NCBI GenBank assembly: GCA_004431415.1
Contig: QPMI01000170.1
Span: 151,622-215,621 of the forward strand
DNA: 64,000 nucleotides
DNA from: Cyanophora paradoxa
Lineage: Eukaryota; Glaucocystophyceae; Cyanophorales; Cyanophoraceae
Reading direction: 5' to 3'
How positions within the stretch are numbered: position 1 is the first letter of the stretch; each line of letters opens with the position of its first letter. Positions 52,546 to 61,639 of the stretch are shown here, piece by piece. Made by a program: the position numbers and the translations under genes. The notes under the pieces are model-generated. The model did no database searches. It worked only from the letters and a program-made list of their open reading frames with translations, and had not been told where the DNA came from.

Positions 52546-53866
52546 ATGCGATCGAGCGGCGCCGGGGTGGCTATTGCGAGCAGCGCCGTCATCCTCGTTG
52601 CAGCCCTGGTCGTCCTCAAGCAGCGTTGGTCCGCCCCGGCCGCGGGCCCCCGCGCGGGCGCCGCCGGCACGCAGGGAGCAGACGCGGGCGCGATGAGGAT
52701 CCTCTGCTTCGGCGACTCTCTGACCGAGGTGCGAGTGCAGCTGCGACTTAGCGCGGGTCCGCCCATGATCCAAGCGCCTCGCGTAAGTACGCTCTTCGCA
52801 GGGCTACTACGGGGTGCGTAGAGTCCGCTGCATGCAGGGGCCAGCCGCTGGCGGCCGACGCGGGGGCGGGGCATGGGCAGTGGGGCAGGGAGGGCGGGCC
52901 CTTCTTCGCGCCCTACACAGTGCGCCTGCAGGAGCTCCTCGACGGGCTCGGCGCGAAGAGGCCCATCCTCGTCGAGGCGCGCTAGCAGCCGCCGCCGCCG
53001 CCGCCGCCGCTTCTTAGGCGGGGGGTCGGGGTCAGAACGCGGGGCGCTCGGGGGAGGTGGCGACGGCGACGATGCACAGCCGTCTCGAGGCCCTCCTCCA
53101 AGAGCGCCCCCCCGGCCACTACGCCTGGGTCCGTACGCCCCGCCCCCCGCCCTCCTCGAGCTCCTCGAGCTCGCCCACGCTCACTACGCCGCCCCGGGCG
53201 GGGGCGCGGCAGGTGGTCATCCTGGGGGGCGCGGTGCGGGGCGCGCGCGGCTGGGGCGGGGTGCGGGGGCCGAGGGGGCGGGGCGCAGAACGACCTGGTG
53301 CGGGCCGTTCCGGCCGAGCGCGTCGCCGAGGCCCTCGTCCGCCCCGCCCGCCCCCCGCCCCGCCCCACCCCGCCCCCGCCCCCTCCGCTGCCTCTCGCTG
53401 ACGCGGCTCAGGGCGGCCTGCACGCGCTGGCGCGCTCGCGGGGGGCGCGCACGGTGGCCCTCACGGTGCCCGAGCTGGACTCGCCCACGCCGGCCTTCAG
53501 CGAGCTCCAGACCCCCGCCATCCGCACCAAGCGGCCCGCCCTCCCCGCCCGCCCCCCGCCTTGCCCTGAGGCGGCCCCAGGGAGGCGATCAACGGGGCGC
53601 TGCGGGGGATGTGCGGCGGGGGCGCGGGGGCGCCGCTGCTGCTGGACGTGGCGGCGGCCCTCCCGCAGCACTCCGAGCCCGACCCCGCCGCCCGCGCCCG
53701 CCTCTGGGACGACGGGTCCGCCTGCCCCGCCCCGCTCCTCCGCCCCCTCTTGAAGGCCGGCAGGGTGCACCTGACGCCGGAGGGGTACGCGCGGCTGGGC
53801 GAGCTGGTCTTCGACGTGCTGCGGCCGCACCTCGCCGCCCTCCGCGCTCGACCCCTCTCCTCCTAG
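52546..53866 (+). CDS. Membrane-anchored GDSL/SGNH hydrolase
   Basis: Esterase/lipase-like SGNH hydrolase. The start MRSSGAGVAIASSAVILVA and ALVVLKQRW is a signal anchor. Block I: MRILCFGDSLTE joined by a GT-AG intron to GYYG (catalytic Ser). VRLQELLDGLGAKRPILVE, SGEVATATMHSRLEALLQER follow. Block III: VVILGG joined to NDL through a GC-AG intron, restoring G-x-N-D. Block V: the intron ending at about 53760 joins DDG to VHLTPEGYARLGELVFDVL, restoring the catalytic D-x-x-H. All catalytic residues are present, but only after splicing. The ATG at 52546 precedes the hydrophobic segment. The substrate is unknown. Stop ends at 53866. Confidence 0.85.
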
Positions 53867-54145
53867 CTCCCCGCCCCGGGCCCTCTCCGCCCCCTCCCCG
53901 CCCTTTTCCCCCCCGCCCCTTCCCCACCCTCAAACCACCCCCAACCTCGACCTCCTCCCTCCCTCCCTCCCCCCCTCCCCCCCCTTGCTCCTCCTCCACG
54001 CACCTAACTCAACCCCCATGTCCAACCCCACCCCTCCCAATGCCACCGCCGCCCCTCCGCACTCCGAAACGATCAACGAAAGCTGGAGCTTTGCATTTGG
54101 ATCCTTAACCTCTGCCAGGTGCACCGGGGAGCTCGGGGGCAGCCC
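53867..54145. other. C-rich convergent intergenic spacer
   Basis: A pyrimidine-rich plus strand (CCCTCCCTCC-type) between the 3' ends of the GDSL and GALE genes. No gene. Confidence 0.5.
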
Positions 54146-55848
54146 TCACTCTACGCCGGCGCCGGCTCCGTGCCGCCGGGGGCGGGAGCCGCAGGAGGCT
54201 GCGGGACCGGGGGGGCGGGGGGCGGGGGCGTGAGGAGCGGGGGCCCGGGGCGGGGCGCGGGAGGAGGCCCAGGAGCGGCACGCGTCCTCGCACGCCTGCG
54301 CGGGCGTCACGGGGCACGCCGCGCGCGGGGAGCGCGCTGGCTCTGGGCGTGGGGGCGGGCCTGGGAAAGGGGCGGCGGGGCCGCCAGGCGAGGCCGCCCG
54401 CCTCGAGGGGCGCCGCCGCCGCCGCCACGTCCGCCCAGACGGCCAGCGCGTCCCCCGCCCGCCCCGGCCCGTACCTGCCGCCGGCGCCCTGCTTCGCTGC
54501 GGCGGCAAAGGCCAGGGCCGGCGTGGGGCGGACCGGAGGGGCAGGGGCCGGCCGGCGGTGCGCTCGACGAGGCGGGCGAGGCGGAGGACCGAGCAGGGCT
54601 CCCCCGAGGCCACGTTGAAGGCCCGGAACAGCGCCCCCTGCCCCCGCCCCCGCCCCACTCAGTGAATTGCGCGATCGATGCGTCGGAGGCTGAGGGTGCG
54701 GCCGGAGCGCGGGTTTCGGGCGCTTGCGTGGCGGGGGCGGCGGGCGGCGAGGCGGAGGGCGGCGAGGAAGCTGTCGGCGGCGTCGCAGACGTGGAAGAAG
54801 TCGCGCGCGCCGCCCCGCCCCGCCCCGTGCACCGTCAGCTCCCGCTCCGCCCCCCGCAGCACCTGCAGCACCGCGATCACGCGTACGCAGGAGGGGCCGG
54901 AGCGCTGGCGGGGGCGAGGCGCCGGGGCGCACGCGCTCGATGCGGGGCATGAGGTTGGCGTGCGGGCCGGCGCCGCGCTCGCGCAGGGCCCCGCTCTCGT
55001 GCGCCCCGACGGGGTTGAAGAGACGGAGGGCGACCACGCGCCACGGCCGCCCGGCGCTCGAGCCGGGGCCCCTGCTGCTCCCCGCCGCGACCTGCTCCAG
55101 CATCTCCTCCGCCGCCCGCTTCGAGGCCCCGTAGGGGCACGTCGCTCCCGCCGCCTCCGCCGCCGCCTCCTGCAGCGGCCCCTCCGATCGCGAGCCGTCA
55201 CCGTACACCGTCGCTGCCGGCGCCCGGGCAGAGGTCCGAGAGTCAGCCGGAACCCAATCGCAAGCGCCGGCGCCGCCGGGCCGCGCGATGGGAGCGGAGG
55301 GCTGGGCGGGCGGGCGCACAAGAAGAGGCGAAGACGAGGACGCGGGGCCCGTCGGGGAGGGCCTCGGCTGCGCTCAGCAGCGCCGCCGTGCCCCCCACGT
55401 TCACGTCCCAATACAGCGCCGCGCTCTCCAGCGACTCCGGCACCGACTTGCGCGCCGCGAGGTGGCAGACCGCCCAGGGCCGCGCGGCGGCGAGGGCCCG
55501 GGCGGTGGCGGCGCGGTCGCGGAGGTCGCAGCGGAAGAGGGGCAGCGGGCGCCCGGCGAGGCGGGCGACGGCGCGGAGGGCGGCCGCGCTGCCCGTCGAG
55601 AGGTCGTCGAGCACAGAGACCTGGCGCGAGACCGTCAGTTTCGATTTACATTTGCCGGTCGCGCTTCAAGGCCTGAATGTAGATCTGCAGCTGAAACTTT
55701 CGCACCTGGAAGCCGGCCTCGACGAGAGCAAGGCAAACGTGGGAGCCAATGAAGCCGGCACCGCCTGTCACTGCCCCGCGGCCGTCAGACGTGCTGGTCG
55801 TGATGCAGAGTGCGTGAAAGGTGCTCTAACCGAGCACGCGCGCTCCAT
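54146..55848 (-). CDS. GALE: UDP-glucose 4-epimerase (GalE)
   Basis: NAD-dependent SDR epimerase interconverting UDP-Glc and UDP-Gal. The first exon ATGGAGCGCGC (55848) splices in phase to ...GAVTGGAGFIGSHVCLAL, the Gly-rich NAD motif. Then MLDDLSTGSAAALRAVARL, LFRCDLRDRAATARALAAA, VCHLAARKSVPESLESAAL, YWDVNVGGTAALLSAAEAL, VLVFASSCA, ATVYGDGSR, CPYGASKRAAEEML (catalytic Tyr-x3-Lys), VVALRLFNPVGAHESGALRE with PHANLMPRIERV, LTVHGAGRGGARDFFHVCDA, FNVASGEPCSVLRLARLVER and LAWRPRR. Motif order equals GALE. About seven introns, mostly CCCGCC-rich. C-terminal stop at 54146. Confidence 0.9.
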
Positions 55849-56994
55849 GCGGTGGCTCGAGCTCGTCCTCTCCGGATCCTTGCAGTTGCAATTGCAATTG
55901 AAGCTCGTGATCCCGATCGGAAAACGAGAACGGAACGAGAGGCGCGCTGGTCGCGACTGTTGTGTTCGGCGCAAAATCGATAACACGGTCAAGATCTAGA
56001 CCGGCGGCCGCGAAAAGTGGTTCGGAACCTGCGCGAGTTTTGCGCGAAAATCGCAAGGGTGGCCGCAACAAAACTAGACGCACCGCGAAAACGATCGCGC
56101 TGACCGAGAAAGAACTTTTGGTCATGCGAGCCGAGCGCAAATACGTATACATGCGCATCCTTTGCTCGGGGGCGGGAATGCTTGATTGCAGGTTCAGAAT
56201 GCAGCTCCGCGACGTGCGCGCGGGGCGTGACGAGAGACAGCGCATGCGCATGCATATGTGCATTGATCAGCGGCGTGCAAAACAGCATTTTAGCGTCGAC
56301 GCCGCGAGCTTCAAATTCAATGTTGGAGCTGTCAGTTAGCTGGGGTTTGGTGGGGTTTAGCTGTCAGTTAACGTTAGCTCGCGAGCTCGCGCTAGCTATA
56401 TAGCTCATGATCAAAATACTATGATACTCGCAGAGCTCGAGCTCGAGGAGCCTCGGAGCCTCTCAGAGTCTCAGAGTCTGTTGCGTGGCCATGGCCATGG
56501 GGAGCTCCGGCTCTCTCGGGTCATGGGGAGCTCGAGGCTCTCTAGATCTAAATCTGCAACTTAGAAGCCCTAGGCCTGGAGTTGGACAATGGCAAGCCAA
56601 ATTTAAAGGCCGGGCCTGCGCGCGGTGTCTGCGGCTCCGAGGCCGGATCCGGGATCCGCATGCGCATGCCGCAGTGCACCGCGACAGTTGCAACTTGGAA
56701 GCCTTCACTGGATTCACGGCCTACAGCTAAGGCTCCTTCAAGGCTCAGCGGCTTCTCGCCCTCAGGGTCAGCTGCAGCCCATAATAATTGAATCGGAATT
56801 GAATCCGGGTCATGAACCAGTTTTGCAACTGCATATGCATCAACTAACTCTGCAGCTGCCGCAGTGCAGTGTGCCAGCCGCGGGCCGGGCCCGGGGCGTG
56901 GGGCGCCTACTAGGCTCATGATCAGGAGGCCCGGCGCGCCGGCGTAAGCCTAGGCCCGGCCTTAGCCTACAGGTAAACCGGCGCCTACACCTGA
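55849..56994. other. Intergenic region with short palindromes
   Basis: Less GC-rich than the flanks. It contains TTGCAATTGCAATTGAAGCTC (about 55882), GAGCTCGAGCTCGAGGAGCC (56434-56453), CTCAGAGTCTCAGAGTCTG (56463-56481) and TGCGCATGC palindromes. One minus-strand frame of 123 codons (56919-56548, start MSLVGAPRPGPGP, contains LVDAYAVAKLVHDPDSIPIQ) is the only candidate gene; no family recognised. Confidence 0.4.
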
Positions 56995-59900
56995 TCACGC
57001 GGCGGCGGGGGGAGGGTCCTGGGGGTCGGGGGCGCGGGGCCGGCGGAGGGTGCAGGTGCGGCAGAGGGGCCGGCTGCGGTAGTCGGCGACGAGGCGGCGG
57101 TAGACGGGGGCGCCCCAGAGGCGCAGGAGGCCCCCGTCCGCCACGTTCCCGAAGTAGCCCAGCCCCGCCCGCTCTGCCCGCCCCGCCCCCGATCAGCCCC
57201 GCACGGCCCAGGGTCATGATCAACCCCCGGCCCGGGTCTCGCTTTGAGGGCCCGGGGAGGGGAGTCTGGGATGCGGAGGCACCGGCGTCGGGGGCGCAGC
57301 AGGGGTCGAAGCGGCCCTCGGCGCTGACCCAGGCCTCGCGCCCGAGGAACGGGCACACGTCCTCCTCGCCCCGCTCCTGCGCGCCGGCCCCCGGCATCGA
57401 CGCAAGCTCAGCGAGGAGCGGGGGGGGGGGGGGGGGGGGGGGGCCGGCACGCGGGGCCGGGCGGGGTCGAGGTCGTCGAAGTTGTCGAGGCGGAGCGGCA
57501 GGCCCGTCGCCCGGTGCCGCGCCCCCGCCGCGAGGGCGCGGCACTCGGCGGCCACCGCGTTCCAGCGCGGCGCCGCCTCCGCGGTCCGCAGCCCCTGCCC
57601 CGCGATCTCCCCGAAGTGCGCCCAGAGGCTGCCGGCGGCAGCGGCGGTCGGCGCGGAGGCGGCGGCGGGGCGGGGTGGCGGGGGGCGCGCTGGTGGCCCT
57701 TGACGCGGTCGACGCCGAGGTCGGCGGCGAGGCGCACCAGCGCCGGCAGCTCCGCCAGGTTCCCCTGCGCCCCGCGCCTCGCATCGCCACCGCCGGCAGC
57801 TGCCCCCCGGCGCAGGCGCGCGTGCGGCCCCGGGCACCTCCATGAAGGTGCACTGCAGCGTCACCGTGCACCTGCCGCCCCGCCCTCGCCCCCCGCCCCC
57901 GGCGCCGGGCCCCGCCCCCCGGCGCACCGCTGCTCGGGGTGCTCCCGCGCGTGCTCGTCCCGCACCCGCAGCAGCGTCCTCAGGTTCTGCGGGCGATGGT
58001 AGTCAGGGCGTGGGCGGAGGCGCAGGCGGGGGGGCGATGGAGGGGGCGGGGGGCCTGGAGCTGGCGCTGGAAACGGGTGCCGTGCATGATCGCCTCCTGC
58101 GTCGCCGCCGTCGCCCCGTTCCAGCTCACCTGCGCGGCCCCGGTGCACGCCGTCGCACGCCGCCCGGCGCCAGGCCATGGGCCCCGGGCGGCCGCGCGGC
58201 GAGCCTTGATATCGGAGGCGACGGGGACGATGTCGCGGGCCCACGCCTCCGCCCCGCGCCCTGCCCCGCACCTCGCCCCGGGCGGAGGGGGAGGGGAGGG
58301 GTGCGGCGGGGCCCCGGGGCCGGGGCGGGCGGGCCTGGGAAGGTGCCGTTTGTGGTGAGGTTGAGCTTGAGGCGGAGGCGGGCGCAGAGGGCGAGGAGGG
58401 CGGGGAAGCCGTCCCACAGCAGCGGCTCGCCCATCGTCGACGGGATCACCTGCCCGCCCGTCCCCGCGCGCTCCCGTGGGCCCCGCTCCACTTCGAAGCG
58501 GGGCGGGGCGGGGGGCGGGGCGGGCGGGGACCTCGCGGAGGCCGCGCCCCGCGCACTCCTCGAGCACCCGCGCCACCTGCCCCGCCCCGGCCTCAGCCCC
58601 GCCTCGGGGAGGGCGGGGGGCGGGCGGGCCATGTGGAAGCTGGCGCGGCGGGGCGGGCGGCCCGAGGCGAGGCGCTCCCGCCACACGTCGCTGTGCGGCG
58701 AGAAGCACTCGCACCTGCCCCCGTCACCTCCACCGCCGCCGGGCCGGGGCCGGGCGGGCGGACGGACATCTCGCAGTGGAGGTTGCAGTCGTCGGGGTTC
58801 GTGTCGAGCGTGACCCGCCACGGGCCCTCCAGCGCCGCCGCCGCCTCGGGGCCCGGGGAGGGGCCCGGGGCAGGGGCCGGGGCGGGGCCCCGGTAGAGCT
58901 GGAGGAGCTCCCGCACGTGCTCCGCGAGGGGCACGGCCCCGCCGTCCGCCGAGTGGAGGTAGCCCCGCGCCCCGAGCGCCGCCAGCCCGTCCCGCCCCAG
59001 GTCGATCGCCCGCTGCCGCCCCGGCCGCCGTCAGAGCCTCGCGGGGGGCGGGCGTGGGGGGCGAGGGAGGCGCCTGGAGGGCGGTGGCGAGGCCGGCCTC
59101 GTCGCGGAAGGGGGCGAGGAGCCCGTTCACGCCCTCCGCCACCTGCTCCGCCATCCCGCCCCTGCGCCCCCGCTCCCGCACTCGGCCAGCGGGGCGCGCG
59201 AGGCGGGGCGGGGCGGGCGGGCCGGTCGAAGGTGATGACCGGGCGGCGGGCGTGGAGGGCCTGAAAGAAAACGAGCGCTGTCGGCGCCCGCGCGAGAGGC
59301 GCCCCGGCGCGGGAGGGGAGGCCGGCGCCCCCGCCCCCCGTCTACCGCCCGCCTGGCAAGCGCCTCCGCCGCGGCGGCGAGGGGCGTGGAGAGGGCCGCC
59401 GGGGCGCGCACCTCGTGGATGACGAGCGGGGAGCACTCGTCCCACACGGAGGGGACGACGAGGGCGTCGCAGCCGGCGAGCACGCGCTCCGCCACCGCCT
59501 CGTTCCCGCACTCCCCCATCACCTCCACGCGCCCGCCCGCTCCCCGGCACCTGCCCGCCCCGTCGGGGCGGCGCGAGGGCGGCGAAGGGCGGCGGGGCGG
59601 GGCCTGGGCGGGGTCGGCGAGGGCGCGGCGGAGGGCGGCGAGGAGGGCGGGGTCGCCGGCGCCCCAGATGCGGAGGCGGGCGTCGCCGCGGGTGCGCCCG
59701 AAGGCGCGCAGCAGGCGGTCCAGGCCCTTGCTCGGGTGCAGGCGCCCCAGGAAGGCGAGCTCCACGGGGCCGGCGCCGGCCTCGCGCGGCGGCGGCGGCG
59801 GCGGGAGGTCGAAGCCGTAGTCGAGGACGGCGAGGCGGCCCGGCGGGGCGAGGAGGGCGGCGAAGCGCGCGTCGGAGCGGAAGCGCGCGGCGAGGCTCGC

Positions 59901-60833
59901 GGCCGGCGCCACGAAGCAGTCCACGTGCCGGCACGCCTCCAGCACCGCCGCCATCCGCGCCCCCACCTGGGCCCTCTCTGAGCCGCGCCGCGCCCGGAGC
60001 GGGGTGGGGCTGGGCCGGGGCGGACCCAGCGCGTCCAGTAGGCGGCGTCGGCCTCGGCCTCGGCGGGGAGGCCCGTGGCGAGGCGGTTGAAGCAGTCCGC
60101 CGCGCACCGCTCGTCCCGCTGCCCCTCGCACGCCGCCCACGGCTCCCCCGCCGTCAGCCCGCTCTTCAGGAACTGGCCCCGCGGGCACATCAGCCTGCGC
60201 GCCGCCCGTGAGCTCGCGCCGGGGCTGCGGTGGGCGGGCGGAGCGGGCGGGGGGGCGGGCCAGAAGTCGTGGAGGGTGAAGAGGACGCGGGCGCCGCGGG
60301 CCTTGGCGACGGCGGGGAGGCCCACGCTGAGGTGGTTCAGGTGCCTGCGCGCCCCGCGCGCCGGCGTCTGAGGGCGCCAGCGAGCTCGGGCTCGAGGCGC
60401 GCACCCGAAGTGGACCACGTCGGGCTTGAACTCGGCGCAGACCTGCGCGCGCGCCGGCCGGCCCGAGCGCGCTCGGGCGGGCGGGTCGAGGCGGGGGCGG
60501 GGCGGGGGCGGGCGCGGACTGCGTCAAAGGCGGCGTCGATGGCGGCGTCGGCGAAGGCGGCGTTGGAGCGTGCGTGGTTGACGAGGCGCACGGCGACGCG
60601 CCCGTCGCGCGCGTCCCGCCCCGCCCGCACGCCGTAGTCCGGCGCGGTCGGGTCCTCCTCGCGCGCGAAGACGAGGACGTCGTGGCCGGCGTCGGCCAGG
60701 CCCCGCCCCAGCGTCTGCGTGTAGATCTCGCTCCCCGCGCTGTACAGCGGCGGGTACCTGCGCCGCCCGCGTTCAGGTCCGGGAGCGACAGAGGCTCGGG
60801 GACGGACCCGTAGTTCACGAGAAGGATCCTCAT
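56995..60833 (-). CDS. GT4 glycosyltransferase fused to radical SAM/SPASM enzyme
   Basis: Start ATG 60833: MRILLVNYGSVPEPLSLPDL, then PPLYSAGSEIYTQTLGRGLA with DAGHDVLVFAREEDPTAPDY (one-base frame break at about 60766). GT4 part: FKPDVVHFG, LNHLSVGLPAVAKARGARVL, LTLHDFW-type FTLHDFWPAP, FLGRLHPSKGLDRLLRAFG, LRIWGAGDPALLAALRRAL, EVMGECGNEAVAERVLAGCD with ALVVPSVWDECSPLVIHE, GGMAEQVAEGVNGLLAPF. Radical-SAM part: VTLDTNPDDCNLHCEMCE holds CX3CX2C, split by intron 58715-58767; STMGEPLLWDGFPALL, LKLNLTTNGTF, VSWNGATAATQEAIMHG, NLRTLLRVRDEHAREHPE, RCTVTLQCTFME, LGVDRVKGHQ, LWAHFGEIAGQGL. SPASM-like end: CPFLGREAWVSAEGRFDPCC with APDA, LGYFGNVADGGLLRLWG, YRSRPLCRTCTLRRP; TGA 56995-56997. More than ten introns. 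The radical-SAM half looks bacterial in style; a sugar-linked modification is inference. Confidence 0.85.
57420..57443. repeat. 24-nt poly-G (poly-C on coding strand)
   Basis: Lies in the intron of the GT4-radical SAM gene between exons ending NFDDLDP and starting near ELASMPGAG. On the coding strand it is poly-C upstream of the acceptor. Confidence 0.9.
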
Positions 60834-61639
60834 GCGCTCCGATGGGGCGGGCGAGGGCGCGCCGGCGTCCGCATGCGAAGTACTTGTGGCGGAGACGACC
60901 CGATCATGATCGATATCAGGGAACGCGGCCGGCGGAGCAGGAGCGGAACGGCGGGAGAACAGCCGATGCTCGCTGCCGGTGAAGAAGAGCTTCGCGGACG
61001 CGCGGGAGCAAGGCCGGCCTGCGCATGCCGCGGCCGCGGTCGACGTCGCGGACCGCCGAGAGCTCGAGCACCTCGAGCGCGCGCATGCGGACGCCCCATC
61101 GAAAGAGGCGCGCGGAGACGAACGGCAGCCTAGGCCTTCGAATGCGACAGGGGCGCTGCCGAGAGCAGGCACGAAGAGCGGAGAGGGCATATCCTGTAGC
61201 GGTGGAAGGATGTCAACGAGCGATACAAACGCACAATGTAGAACTCACTCTGGAAAACTTGCACCTTGCAATTGTGGAAAACCGCAACTGACGGAAAGCC
61301 GCAACTGACGGACTTCCGATCGCGATCGCTGCATGCACCTGTACGCCCCAGTTGGGCCGAAAATTGGGCCGAAAGTACGGCTCCGGTCGCGATCGAGTCC
61401 GCGATGGCAGTACCGGTACCGCAATTGATGATGAGCGCCACTGCTGCGGCTATCCATATGTGCGCAGTGCAGCTGCTGATCATGAGCTGCAGCTGCAGCA
61501 CAGAGCCCTCCGAAGTTTAAGGAGAGGATGCGCGTATACTTGAAAGCAGAGATCCAGAGCAATTGCGATGTAACCCTCGGCCTCATTTCTCACTTCCACT
61601 GATCATGAGCCCAGGGCCGGGCCCCGTTGCAAGTACTAG
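60834..61639. other. Intergenic, no gene recognised
   Basis: Upstream of the GT4-radical SAM start and downstream of the translocase. It includes a direct repeat GAAAACCGCAACTGACG / GAAAGCCGCAACTGACG (61267-61311) and TTGGGCCGAAAATTGGGCCG (61351-61370). No convincing coding frame. Confidence 0.45.

Noticed and set aside
58126-59934. A 602-codon minus-strand frame
   Set aside because: It joins pieces of the GT4-radical SAM gene read through introns; the recognised motifs lie partly in other frames and need splicing.
61130-61586. Minus frames with ALIINCGTGTAIADSIATG
   Set aside because: Hydrophobic but short, without any motif; could not be tied to either neighbouring gene.
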